From the NCBI RefSeq assembly GCF_013266735.1, contig NZ_JABSNU010000011.1, forward strand, positions 62,001-126,000: a DNA stretch of 64,000 bases, written 5' to 3'. The stretch's first letter is position 1, and every line of letters starts with the position of its first letter. Made by a program: the position numbers and the translations under genes. Positions 35,560-43,202 of this stretch are shown here, piece by piece. Source of the stretch: Pedobacter foliorum (lineage in GTDB: Bacteria; Bacteroidota; Bacteroidia; Sphingobacteriales; Sphingobacteriaceae). Below the pieces are notes generated by a model that had not been told where the DNA came from, did no database searches, and saw only the letters and a list, made by a program, of their open reading frames with translations.

Positions 35560-36320
35560 AGATCACGATTTTAGGAACAGGTACTTCGCAGGGTATTCCT
35601 GTAATCGCATGCAATTGTATTGTTTGTCGCTCTACCGATTATAAAGATAAGCGTTTAAGGGTATCTGTATTGATTGAGACAGGCGATAAAACTATTGTTA
35701 TTGACAGTGGACCGGACTTCAGATACCAAATGCTTAGGGCAAATGTTAAGGATCTGGATGCGATTTTGTTTACTCATGAGCACAAAGATCATGTTGCCGG
35801 TCTAGATGACATCAGACCGTTTAATTACCTCCTTAAGAAGGATATTGAGATTTACGCAACAGAACGGGTTCAGCATGCTTTAAAAAGAGAGTTTTCTTAC
35901 ATTTTTGCTGAGGCACATTACCCGGGTTTACCGCAAATTGATTTAAATACAATTAGCGATGAGCCGTTTTCTGTAGGTGAGACTGTAATAGTCCCTCTGG
36001 ACATAATGCATTATAAACTTCCAATTTTAGGCTTCAGAATAAATGATTTCGTTTATATAACTGATGCAAAAACCGTTTCTGAAGAGACTATAGCTAAAAT
36101 TAAAGGTGCTAAAATATTGATAGTAAATTCGTTGCAAAAGGAGCAGCACATTTCTCATTTTACATTAGATGAAGCTATTGAATTTGCTCAGAAGATAGGA
36201 GCAGAACAAACTTATTTAACACATATAAGCCATAATATGGGCCTTCATGAGGTTGTTGAAAAAGAATTGCCTGATAATATCAAATTAGCTTATGATGGCT
36301 TGACTTTATATTGCGAATAA
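35556..36320 (+). CDS. MBL-fold metallohydrolase, PhnP/RNase Z-like, TTG start
   Basis: A 254-aa metallo-beta-lactamase-fold hydrolase. The first coding residues KITILGTGTSQGIPVIAC match family N-termini, and no ATG lies in frame upstream before stops, so the TTG start is favoured. The metal site is HEHKDH (HxHxDH), with later ligands in DIMHYKLP, YITDA and LTHISH. CNCIVCRS near the start is typical of PhnP-like proteins, cyclic phosphodiesterases that bind zinc. The precise substrate is unknown. Immediately downstream is tRNA-Leu. Confidence 0.87.
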   Translation: MKITILGTGTSQGIPVIACNCIVCRSTDYKDKRLRVSVLIETGDKTIVIDSGPDFRYQMLRANVKDLDAILFTHEHKDHVAGLDDIRPFNYLLKKDIEIYATERVQHALKREFSYIFAEAHYPGLPQIDLNTISDEPFSVGETVIVPLDIMHYKLPILGFRINDFVYITDAKTVSEETIAKIKGAKILIVNSLQKEQHISHFTLDEAIEFAQKIGAEQTYLTHISHNMGLHEVVEKELPDNIKLAYDGLTLYCE

Positions 36321-36331
36321 ATATATATTTG
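36300..36331 (+). promoter_or_regulatory. promoter of tRNA-Leu(GAG)
   Basis: TATATTTG (36324-36331) is a full -7 match, with TTG (36300-36302) 21 nt upstream as the likely -33. It overlaps the last codons of the hydrolase gene and ends 10 bp before the tRNA. Confidence 0.6.
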
Positions 36332-36341
36332 CAGCCAAGAT

Positions 36342-36425
36342 ACCCAGGTGGCGAAATTGGTAGACGCGCCAGCTTGAGGGGCTGGTGCTGGCAACGGCGT
36401 GGCAGTTCGAATCTGCTCCTGGGTA
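36342..36425 (+). tRNA. tRNA-Leu (anticodon GAG)
   Basis: The acceptor stem is acccagg (36342-36348) with cctgggt (36418-36424), discriminator A36425. The class II D-arm (tg-gcgaaattggtagacgc) and anticodon stem ccagc/gctgg with loop ttgaggg give anticodon GAG. A long variable arm and T-loop ttcgaat follow. No CCA is encoded. It marks the left border of the accessory stretch. Confidence 0.92.
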
Positions 36426-36479
36426 CATATTTTTAATACTGTGTTAGTATGGTGTTAAAATTTCTTCTGAGAATTATTA

Positions 36480-36516
36480 AAGGGGGCTGCAGATTATGTC
36501 TGCAGCCCCCTTGTTA
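36480..36516 (+). terminator. strong intrinsic terminator after tRNA-Leu(GAG)
   Basis: A perfect 14-bp GC-rich stem (36480-36493 with 36499-36512), loop ttatg, then TTGTT. It is 54 bp after the tRNA. Confidence 0.8.
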
Positions 36517-36565
36517 ATGACAAGCATTTTATGTAAATTTGATACAGTTGTAAGGTCAATATTTC

Positions 36566-36730
36566 ATGGACAAAAGGAAACAAGCATTTGATCAGGCCGA
36601 ATTGGAACTTTTAAAAGAAGGTCTAAAAAGAAGCTATAAAGAACGTTTTGAAATGGCTACGCGTTTGTATAAAATACAACAGACCATGAGTAAGGCCTCT
36701 ATATCACATAAACCATTTATCAGTAAGTAA
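36566..36730 (+). CDS. small 54-aa helical protein before nucleotidyltransferase
   Basis: The ORF MDKRKQAFDQ... encodes 54 residues, very rich in Lys, Glu and Arg, and predicted as one long helix (ELELLKEGLKRSYKERFEMATRLYKIQQ). It ends 3 bp before the GTG start of the nucleotidyltransferase gene, so the two form an operon. I do not know the family. Size and context suggest a partner or antitoxin-like protein for the enzyme that follows. Confidence 0.65.
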   Translation: MDKRKQAFDQAELELLKEGLKRSYKERFEMATRLYKIQQTMSKASISHKPFISK

Positions 36731-36733
36731 TTT

Positions 36734-37213
36734 GTGGACATCTTTGATGAAGAGATACTAAATTTTTGGAGAGCACTTCAAGAGTATAATGTGCAATATA
36801 TTATGGTCGGTGGTTACGCCACCAATTTACACGGCTACCAACGTTTTACAGGTGACTTAGATATTTGGTTAAAAGACACCTTAGAAAATAGAAAGCAGTT
36901 GAGAAAAGCATTTGTAAAATGTGATATGGGAGATTATCCACTAATCGAAACTATGCAATTTATACTTGGCTGGACCGATTTTCACCTTAACAATGGTCTC
37001 CGTTTGGATATACTCATTGAAATGAAGGGGCTTGAGGGATATACCTTTGACGAATGTTTGGAAATGGCCTCTATTGCGGATATTGACAACGTAAATGTTC
37101 CTTTTTTGCATATTAATCAACTAATTGAGAATAAGAAGATTGTTAATCGCCCAAAAGATCAGATTGACGTAGCAGCACTTGAACAAATACGAAAGTTGCG
37201 AGATGATTTTTAG
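36734..37213 (+). CDS. minimal nucleotidyltransferase (MNT/AbiEii-like), GTG start
   Basis: A 159-aa protein of the polymerase-beta nucleotidyltransferase fold. The active site is present: GG (26-27) followed by the carboxylate pair Asp41 and Asp43 in TGDLDIWL, and the third Asp92 in RLDILIEM. Such enzymes add NMP to protein or RNA; many belong to toxin-antitoxin or abortive-infection modules (MNT/HEPN, AbiEii). Here the partner is not a HEPN protein but the 54-aa protein just upstream. GTG is the only reasonable start. Its stop codon coincides with the first bases of direct repeat R1. Confidence 0.82.
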   Translation: MDIFDEEILNFWRALQEYNVQYIMVGGYATNLHGYQRFTGDLDIWLKDTLENRKQLRKAFVKCDMGDYPLIETMQFILGWTDFHLNNGLRLDILIEMKGLEGYTFDECLEMASIADIDNVNVPFLHINQLIENKKIVNRPKDQIDVAALEQIRKLRDDF

Positions 37214-37323
37214 TTCGATATAATCCGTTTTTGATTTTAAAAATCGGTCGGGAAATCATAAATATTGGTACTTTTTTTCATGTCCTTTTTGAAAATCTTC
37301 GTTAACGATATACTTTGGAGTAC
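37211..37323 (+). repeat. direct repeat R1 (113 bp), with degraded promoter
   Basis: It aligns without gaps to 42057-42169, with 91 of 113 identical positions by my count. It begins at the stop codon of the nucleotidyltransferase gene. In this copy the -7 element is shifted by one base (TATACTTTG in place of TATATTTG), so it may be inactive. Behind it, up to 37394, I see only a 32-codon ORF (37280-37378) that is probably chance. Confidence 0.85.
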
Positions 37324-37394
37324 AGTTCTAAGTATTCCTGCTGAAGGCTTTTATGATTACGGGGGACTAGCAGATTAAGTTAGAACAAATTTTA

Positions 37395-38210
37395 TCAAAT
37401 TCGCTCCCGATACTCCTTCGGAGTAACGCCTAAAAGTTTTTTTACATAGCGGGTAAAGAATGAACGGCTCGAAAAATCCATTTCATCGGCTATTTCGGAG
37501 ATATTAAGGTTCTTATTTTGCAACAGTATAATGATCCGCTCTTTTGCGTTACGCTGTATCCATTCAGATGCGGTTATTCCGGTATTGACCTTGCAGATGT
37601 AATTAAGATATTTGGGTGTAATATTCAGCTTATCACTGTAAAATCGTACTTCCCGCAGTGTCATGCAATGTTCCTGTACCAATTGTATAAACTGTTCGTA
37701 TAAGGTTCCGCTTTGCAAGCTTCGTTTTTTTCTGTCGAGCTCGTCTTCAAAAATGTGCCACATTTCCAAAAGAAAAAGTTGCATTTGGAGTTTAAGTGCT
37801 TCCTCATAAAACCGATGGTTTGTTTCCTGTGACATATCGTACAGCAACTTAAAATTTTTCAGGATTTTCTCTTTGTCTTTTTTATCCGGATGCAAAATCG
37901 GATATTCTTTGGAATGTATAATGCTGTCGATACTCGCCGTGGCACTCGGCAAACTTGCGGTAAGTAAATCGCTGTCGACAAACAAAATTGTGGCATTAAA
38001 ATTTTTTGAAAAAGACAAGTCTGAAACATTAATACCCGCCAACCAAAAGATAAACTCGCCTTTTTTACTTTGATATTGCTGGCCATTAAAGACAAATTTC
38101 ACACTCCCACTTTGACAATAGATATGTGTATGAAACCGGATATTAAAATCTTCTGGAAATTGACTTGCCGATACCGCTTTGCAGAGCATAATTTTTTGAT
38201 TTTCTGCCAT
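37395..38210 (-). CDS. AraC-family transcriptional regulator
   Basis: A 271-aa regulator with an N-terminal cupin-like sensor domain (FNIRFHTHIYCQSGSVKFVFNGQQY) and a C-terminal double helix-turn-helix. The two HTH segments read LREVRFYSDKLNITPKYLNYIC and LNISEIADEMDFSSRSFFTRYVKKLLGVTPKEYR. It is divergent from the acetyltransferase-dehydrogenase genes, with a 112-bp gap, and probably controls them in response to a small molecule, as such AraC neighbours usually do. Confidence 0.9.
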   Translation of the reverse strand: MAENQKIMLCKAVSASQFPEDFNIRFHTHIYCQSGSVKFVFNGQQYQSKKGEFIFWLAGINVSDLSFSKNFNATILFVDSDLLTASLPSATASIDSIIHSKEYPILHPDKKDKEKILKNFKLLYDMSQETNHRFYEEALKLQMQLFLLEMWHIFEDELDRKKRSLQSGTLYEQFIQLVQEHCMTLREVRFYSDKLNITPKYLNYICKVNTGITASEWIQRNAKERIIILLQNKNLNISEIADEMDFSSRSFFTRYVKKLLGVTPKEYRERI

Positions 38211-38300
38211 ATTAAGTAAAAATAGAACAATTAATTAATAATAGGTAATATTTGATATTACTTGCGAAATAAATGTAACAAAACACCTTTTAAATGGTTT

Positions 38301-38308
38301 TACCTTTG
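38301..38308 (+). promoter_or_regulatory. -7 promoter element for the acetyltransferase operon
   Basis: TACCTTTG matches TAnnTTTG 15 bp before the acetyltransferase start. No good -33 TTTG is present, which fits a promoter that needs an activator such as the divergent AraC protein. Confidence 0.45.
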
Positions 38309-38322
38309 TTCCTATAAAAAAT

Positions 38323-38889
38323 ATGGGGATGAACACAGAAGATATTTTCGAGAGGTTACGCAATGGTGAAATCATTTCACCAAAGGATCCGGATGCTTAT
38401 CAAATGATGGAAGCGTCTTTTGCGACAAAAGGGCTTTTGGTCCAAATGAATGTTGCAACTGAACCGGAAGAGATTAGAGGCTTTTTAAGCCAAATTATAG
38501 GTTCAGAAATTGACGGAACTGTTAACGTATTTACGCCTTTGTACATCAATTATGGAAAGCATACGAAAATTGGTAAAAATGTATTCATCAATTTCGATTG
38601 TGTGTTTTTGGATTTGGGTGGAATTACCATTGAGGACTATGTGTTTATTGCTCCGAAAGTAAGTTTATTATCGGAAGGACATCCAACCTCAAGGGAAGAC
38701 CGACATTCGTTAATTCCTAAAGCTATCCACATCAAAAAAAATGCCTGGATTGGTGCAGGAGCAACCATACTTCCAGGGGTAACCATAGGAGAAAATGCTG
38801 TGATTGCAGCTGGAGCAGTTGTCTCAAAGAACGTCGCTCCAAATACAGTTGTCGGAGGGGTTCCGGCAAAATTCATTAAAAACATTTAA
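38323..38889 (+). CDS. hexapeptide-repeat sugar O-acetyltransferase
   Basis: A 188-aa left-handed beta-helix acetyltransferase of the Maa/NodL type. The N-terminal helical part (maltose/galactoside acetyltransferase-like, about 1-55) is followed by hexapeptide repeats: VNVFTPLYINYGKHTKIGKN, ITIEDYVFIAPKVSLLSEGH (catalytic His in SEGHP) and AWIGAGATILPGVTIGENAVI. It transfers acetyl from acetyl-CoA to a small hydroxyl compound. The dehydrogenase follows 15 bp later; both are probably controlled by the AraC protein. Confidence 0.9.
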   Translation: MGMNTEDIFERLRNGEIISPKDPDAYQMMEASFATKGLLVQMNVATEPEEIRGFLSQIIGSEIDGTVNVFTPLYINYGKHTKIGKNVFINFDCVFLDLGGITIEDYVFIAPKVSLLSEGHPTSREDRHSLIPKAIHIKKNAWIGAGATILPGVTIGENAVIAAGAVVSKNVAPNTVVGGVPAKFIKNI

Positions 38890-38904
38890 AAATGGAAAAT
38901 CAAT

Positions 38905-40086
38905 ATGGAGCATAACAATCATTCATCAAGAAGAAAGTTTATTCAGCAATCGGCAGTAGTGGGTGCAGGCTTAGTACTTGGTAACCCATTGCAGGTTCTT
39001 TCGCAAGTAAATAAACAAAAAATTATGGCTAGCAATATCAAATCAAAAGGCTTTGCAGGAAAAGACGAGCATGGCAAACTAACTTCTTGGACCTTTGAGC
39101 GCAGACCAGTAGGCGACAGCGATATTTTAATTGAAATCAAATATTCAGGAATCTGCCACTCTGATATCCATACTATCAAGGGTCACTGGGGAAAGCAGGT
39201 ATACCCACAGGTTCCTGGCCACGAAATAGCGGGCATCGTTACCGCAGTAGGTAAAAACGTTACCAAGTTCAAAGTTGGCGAGAAGGCAGGTGTAGGTTGC
39301 ATGGTCAACAGCTGCATGCAGTGCAAAAGCTGCAAGAACGGAGAAGAACATCACTGCGAAACGACAGGAATGGTAGGTACTTATGGTACTCCCGAAAAAT
39401 CATCACCAACTGGTATAACACAAGGGGGTTATGCCAATAATATCGTGGTTACCGAACATTTCGCTATTAAAATCCCGACTAATATTGACCTTCAATATGC
39501 AGCGCCTTTGCTCTGTGCAGGTATTACCACCTATTCACCAATGATGCAATATAAGATGAAAAAAGGCGATAAGGTAGGTGTAGTTGGAATCGGTGGGCTT
39601 GGACACATGGCGATCAAAATAGCTGTTTCCAAAGGTGCCGAAGTCTACGCATTTACTACGTCTGCATCAAAAACCGATGATATAAAATCATTTGGCGCGA
39701 AAGAAGCGATCGTTGTGAATTCGGGGGAAGACTTAAAACCTTGGAGGGGCAAGCTGGACTACATGATCTCCACGGTCCCATATGCCTATGAAATGTCTCC
39801 ATACATAGATTGTGTAAAGCCGTATGGCTATTTTACGCAGGTTGGACAACCTATCAATGGGGCGCTCCCGATCAACAACTTCAACATGATCTTCAATCGC
39901 GTAAATTTTAATGGTTCTCTGATTGGTGGTATCCCAGAAACACAGGAGGTGATGGACTACTGCGCAGAAAATAAGATCTATCCGCAAGTGCAGCTCATCA
40001 AAGCAGATGAGATAAATGATGCCTGGGACAAGATTGTGGACAAACGGGCGAGATACAGATACGTAATCGATGCATCGACATTCTAG
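38905..40086 (+). CDS. zinc-dependent alcohol dehydrogenase with Tat signal
   Basis: A 393-aa medium-chain dehydrogenase of the cinnamyl-alcohol/YahK type. The catalytic zinc ligand Cys84 (GICHSDIH), GHE (105-107), the structural zinc cysteines 137, 140, 143 and 151, and the NADP-binding GIGGLGHMAIK are all visible. The first 35 residues hold a twin-arginine signal (SSRRKFIQ then a hydrophobic stretch), while Met41 is where cytoplasmic relatives begin. Export of a dinucleotide-dependent enzyme is odd. It probably reduces aldehydes. Codons look more GC-rich than in the neighbourhood, suggesting transfer. Confidence 0.88.
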   Translation: MEHNNHSSRRKFIQQSAVVGAGLVLGNPLQVLSQVNKQKIMASNIKSKGFAGKDEHGKLTSWTFERRPVGDSDILIEIKYSGICHSDIHTIKGHWGKQVYPQVPGHEIAGIVTAVGKNVTKFKVGEKAGVGCMVNSCMQCKSCKNGEEHHCETTGMVGTYGTPEKSSPTGITQGGYANNIVVTEHFAIKIPTNIDLQYAAPLLCAGITTYSPMMQYKMKKGDKVGVVGIGGLGHMAIKIAVSKGAEVYAFTTSASKTDDIKSFGAKEAIVVNSGEDLKPWRGKLDYMISTVPYAYEMSPYIDCVKPYGYFTQVGQPINGALPINNFNMIFNRVNFNGSLIGGIPETQEVMDYCAENKIYPQVQLIKADEINDAWDKIVDKRARYRYVIDASTF

Positions 40087-40103
40087 AATTTAAAGCCAAT
40101 TAT

Positions 40104-40607
40104 ATGAAATATCTATTAGCAACTGTTATGATGTTCGTTTCCTTATCTTTAAGTATTTCAAGCTGTGGTAAGGATAATGATCCGGGAATAACATCTGATA
40201 ATGCGAAGAATAACAATGAAAACACTAATGATCCAGCGGGAAGTAAAATGAAGATTACAATAGGCACTGCTGTGTTTACAGGTACGCTAAGCAACAATGC
40301 GACGGGAAGTGCCTTTAAAGCAAGATTACCGCTTACCCTAAATTTGACCGAGCTGAACAGCAATGAAAAGTATTTCGATTTTAAGACCGCATTGCCGTCT
40401 AATGCAGCCAACCCCGGAACAATCCAAACGGGAGATCTCTTGCTGTACGGCTCCAATACGTTAGTGCTTTTCTATAAAACATTTTCAACGTCATATCGTT
40501 ATACGAGTATCGCACGGATCGATAATCCTTCCGGTCTTGCCGCTGCGCTGGGAAACGAAAACGTAACGGTGAAGTTTGAACTTATCGAAACAATCAGGAG
40601 TAATTAA
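40104..40607 (+). CDS. lipoprotein with cyclophilin-like fold domain
   Basis: A 167-aa lipoprotein: signal with lipobox SISSC (Cys near 21), an Asn/Asp-rich linker (about 22-48), then a domain that matches the cyclophilin-like family (MKITIGTAVFTGTLSNN, FKARLPLTLNLTELN, GDLLLYGSNTLVLFYKTFSTSYRYT). The role of that domain is not established. In many bacteria it travels with dehydrogenases, flavodoxins, acetyltransferases and AraC regulators, as here. It lies 17 bp after the dehydrogenase. Confidence 0.82.
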   Translation: MKYLLATVMMFVSLSLSISSCGKDNDPGITSDNAKNNNENTNDPAGSKMKITIGTAVFTGTLSNNATGSAFKARLPLTLNLTELNSNEKYFDFKTALPSNAANPGTIQTGDLLLYGSNTLVLFYKTFSTSYRYTSIARIDNPSGLAAALGNENVTVKFELIETIRSN

Positions 40608-40804
40608 CAAAATCATAAGCTTATTGTTGTTTTTACTGATGTAATTATGTTTCAATGGAAATTCATTATCTTAGGTTTACTGAAGTAACAACTATGCTCA
40701 ATATCAAATTATCTGATTTATCTGAATCGAAGATTTCATAAAATAAGCGGTCTTAATATTTAGGAGTTGTGCGATATTTAATAACAGTAAATCATCCTTC
40801 GACA

Positions 40805-42028
40805 ATGAAAAAAATAATTCTTTCAGTTCTTACAACATTTTTTTCATTGTGTGCCTTGGCTCAAAAGGACAATAAAGTGACTATCGGCACAATTGATAGT
40901 ATCCAATCGAAAATTCTGAATGAGCAAAGAAAAATCTGGATTTATGTGCCAAGTAGCTGGAACGCTGATTCTAAACAGCGATATCCTGTATTATATTTAT
41001 TGGATGGTGATGCCCATTTTTATTCAGTAGTAGGTATGATTCAGCAACTCAGCCAGGTAAATGGCAATACTATTTGCCCCGAAATGATTGTAGTTGGCAT
41101 TCCAAACACCGACAGAACAAGAGACCTAACTCCAACACATGTTGATGCAGACCCGCCTTTTATCGACAGTGCATTTTCAAAAACATCAGGGGGTGGCGAA
41201 CGCTTTGTTTCATTTATTGAAAAGGAATTGATGCCGCGTATTGATTCGTTATACCCAACGCAACCCTACAAAATATTAACCGGACATTCACTTGGAGGCT
41301 TAACAGTAATGAACGTCGCAATAAACCATACAAAATTGTTCAACTCTTACATTTGCATAGACCCAAGCATGTGGTGGGATAAAATGAATTTTTTAAATAC
41401 AACTAAGAAATATCTGAAAGAAAAGAATTTTTCAGGTACTACTTTGTATTTAGGAATTGCAAATACTATGGATGAGCGCATGGATATAACTAAAGTTCGG
41501 AGTGACACATCTAGTGGTACCAGGCATATCCGTTCAATTCTTGATTTGGATAAATATATTAAAACGCAAAAGCAAAACGGGTTAAGGTATGAAAGTAAAT
41601 ATTATAGTAATGATGACCACGGATCTGTACCCTTAATCACAGAATATGATGCTTTACGCTTCATTTTTAACAAGTATCGTTTTAAGTTTTCCTTTAAAGA
41701 TTTGACAGATCCTAAGGTAGATATAGTAAATAAATTCGAGAAACATTATCAGGAAGTTTCAAAACTGTTTGGTTATAAGGTTTCCCCACCTGAAAATATG
41801 ATAAACGGCTTGGGCTATGAACTATTGCAGCAAAAGCAATATGCCAAAGCCGGAAGGTTATTTAAACTAAATGTTGACAATTATCCTGAAAGTGATAATG
41901 TCTACGATTCTTATGGCGACTATTTCCTGGCAATTGGCGATAAATCAAAAGCGATTGAATGTTTTAAAAAGTGTTTGTCCATAAAAGAAAATCCAGAGTC
42001 TCGGAAAAAATTAAATAAATTATTGTAG
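40805..42028 (+). CDS. secreted esterase (esterase D/Fes-like) with C-terminal TPR
   Basis: About 407 aa from the ATG at 40805, which gives a good signal peptide ending ALAQ. The alpha/beta hydrolase domain has the strand YPVLYLLDGDAHFYSV, nucleophile Ser162 in GHSLGG, and a late His in NDDHGSVP. The last 90 residues form two TPR-like helical pairs (YAKAGRLFKLNVDNYPES, KSKAIECFKKCLSIKE). Relatives include IroE/Fes-type siderophore esterases and other ester hydrolases; the substrate is not predictable. It has its own 197-bp upstream gap with no clear promoter seen. Confidence 0.87.
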   Translation: MKKIILSVLTTFFSLCALAQKDNKVTIGTIDSIQSKILNEQRKIWIYVPSSWNADSKQRYPVLYLLDGDAHFYSVVGMIQQLSQVNGNTICPEMIVVGIPNTDRTRDLTPTHVDADPPFIDSAFSKTSGGGERFVSFIEKELMPRIDSLYPTQPYKILTGHSLGGLTVMNVAINHTKLFNSYICIDPSMWWDKMNFLNTTKKYLKEKNFSGTTLYLGIANTMDERMDITKVRSDTSSGTRHIRSILDLDKYIKTQKQNGLRYESKYYSNDDHGSVPLITEYDALRFIFNKYRFKFSFKDLTDPKVDIVNKFEKHYQEVSKLFGYKVSPPENMINGLGYELLQQKQYAKAGRLFKLNVDNYPESDNVYDSYGDYFLAIGDKSKAIECFKKCLSIKENPESRKKLNKLL

Positions 42029-42056
42029 TAAAATAACCCTTAAAGCCGCTATTAAA

Positions 42057-42169
42057 TAGTTCGGTGAAATCTGTTTTTGATTTTAAAAATCAGTCTGGAA
42101 ATTATAAATACAGACACTTTTTTTCATATCCTCTTTGAAAACATTTGTTAATAGTATATTTGCGAGTAC
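42057..42169 (+). repeat. direct repeat R2 (113 bp) containing an intact promoter
   Basis: It is the second copy of R1. It contains TTTG (42134-42137), 17 nt, then TATATTTG (42155-42162), a full Bacteroidota promoter, so transcription should start at its right end. A near-palindrome (gattttaaaaatc) is kept in both copies. Together with R1 it brackets the AraC-to-esterase genes. Confidence 0.87.
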
Positions 42170-42173
42170 CATG

Positions 42174-42201
42174 AAAAACTTCCCATACGGGAAGTTTTTT
42201 T
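42174..42201 (+). terminator. terminator hairpin at the start of the transcript
   Basis: A perfect 11-bp stem (42174-42184 with 42189-42199), loop atac, and continuing T run. It starts only about 12 nt after the -7 element of the R2 promoter, so it would stop most transcripts within about 35 nt unless overridden. Confidence 0.75.
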
Positions 42202-42218
42202 ATTTTGAGATAAAGATT

Positions 42219-42377
42219 ATGACTGAAACGGAATATCTGGAGTTTTGTAAAAATCAAATTACAGGTCCATTAAAAGAAGAAGATATTATCACCATGTTAA
42301 CCGCATGGGGTGCCATTAATTATTCACTTGGCTATAAAAATGCTTTAGTTGATAATGACATTGAAGTTAAAGAGTAA
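42219..42377 (+). CDS. small 52-aa protein of unknown function
   Basis: From MTETEYLEF, 52 residues, acidic (ITGPLKEEDIITMLTAWGAINYSLGYKNALV). A longer in-frame start upstream would run through the terminator hairpin and promoter, so I reject it. I do not recognise a family. It lies behind the R2 promoter and the hairpin, which probably control it. Confidence 0.55.
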   Translation: MTETEYLEFCKNQITGPLKEEDIITMLTAWGAINYSLGYKNALVDNDIEVKE

Positions 42378-42410
42378 ATCACATACAGCTTATACCTAAT
42401 ATCAGGATTT

Positions 42411-43163
42411 TCAATTCAGGCTATTCGTAGACACGGAATAATCTTTACCTGGCTGGCCTTTCAGTATAACCATATCAGCGGTGCCAAGGTATTTTAGCTC
42501 GGTTTGAATTTGCCAGGCATTGTTACTGATGATCTTTAAAGCAGCCTGTTTCACCTCATCGAAAGTATTTTTAGCTAAATCGGCATCCACTTTTGAAATT
42601 ACATTGAACCGTTTGCTTCCCGATTTACATTGTGACTGAAATAAGTAGGTTTGTCTACCATTGGCAATTGGTGTAGCTACTGTGCCATTTTCTTTCGTTG
42701 AGGTATAAGGAACCCTAGCTGTTAAACTTTCATCATTTAATTTAGTAAACATATAACTGTCTTTAGGGTAAGCTTTGATGTGATAAAAATTGCCTTCACC
42801 TAAAGGTTTGGCGTAATCTGTTATCTTACTATTGCTTAAAGCTACGTAACCTTGATCAGCGAGATCAGCTTTGAATTTTGCTTTTTCATCTTTGCTTATT
42901 GCTGTGTAGCTGATGATGTTCACCTTTTCATCGGTTAAAAAGAAACTGATTTTAAAATTATCATTGTTATAGAATAAATTCCCATCAGAGTCGCTCTTAA
43001 ATTGCAGCTTAGCAAAGGCTATTTTAATGTCAGCTGCGGGTGTGCCTATTAATTGCTGCAGTCCACCTAGTCCATTGGCTTCCTGTACAGGTAAATTTTG
43101 TGCTTTGATGGTAAAAGCTACCATTAGTAAGAGCACAAGCAGGTGTAGTTTTGGTGTTTTCAT
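42411..43163 (-). CDS. secreted protein of unknown function
   Basis: A 250-aa protein with signal peptide (residues 1-22, ending IKAQ). No family recognised. The N-terminal part reads ANGLGGLQQLIGTPAADIKIAFAKLQF followed by short beta strands, and the second half has a charged region with KQAALKIISNNAWQIQTEL. It is probably periplasmic. It lies after the lipoprotein gene on the same strand (39-bp gap). Confidence 0.7.
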   Translation of the reverse strand: MKTPKLHLLVLLLMVAFTIKAQNLPVQEANGLGGLQQLIGTPAADIKIAFAKLQFKSDSDGNLFYNNDNFKISFFLTDEKVNIISYTAISKDEKAKFKADLADQGYVALSNSKITDYAKPLGEGNFYHIKAYPKDSYMFTKLNDESLTARVPYTSTKENGTVATPIANGRQTYLFQSQCKSGSKRFNVISKVDADLAKNTFDEVKQAALKIISNNAWQIQTELKYLGTADMVILKGQPGKDYSVSTNSLN

Positions 43164-43202
43164 GTCTAAGTATTGTTTAATTATTGATGCTGTATAAATA
43201 GA

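Noticed and set aside
37280..37378. 32-codon ORF at the end of repeat R1
   Set aside because: The matching bases in R2 do not keep the frame or the start, so it is probably chance.
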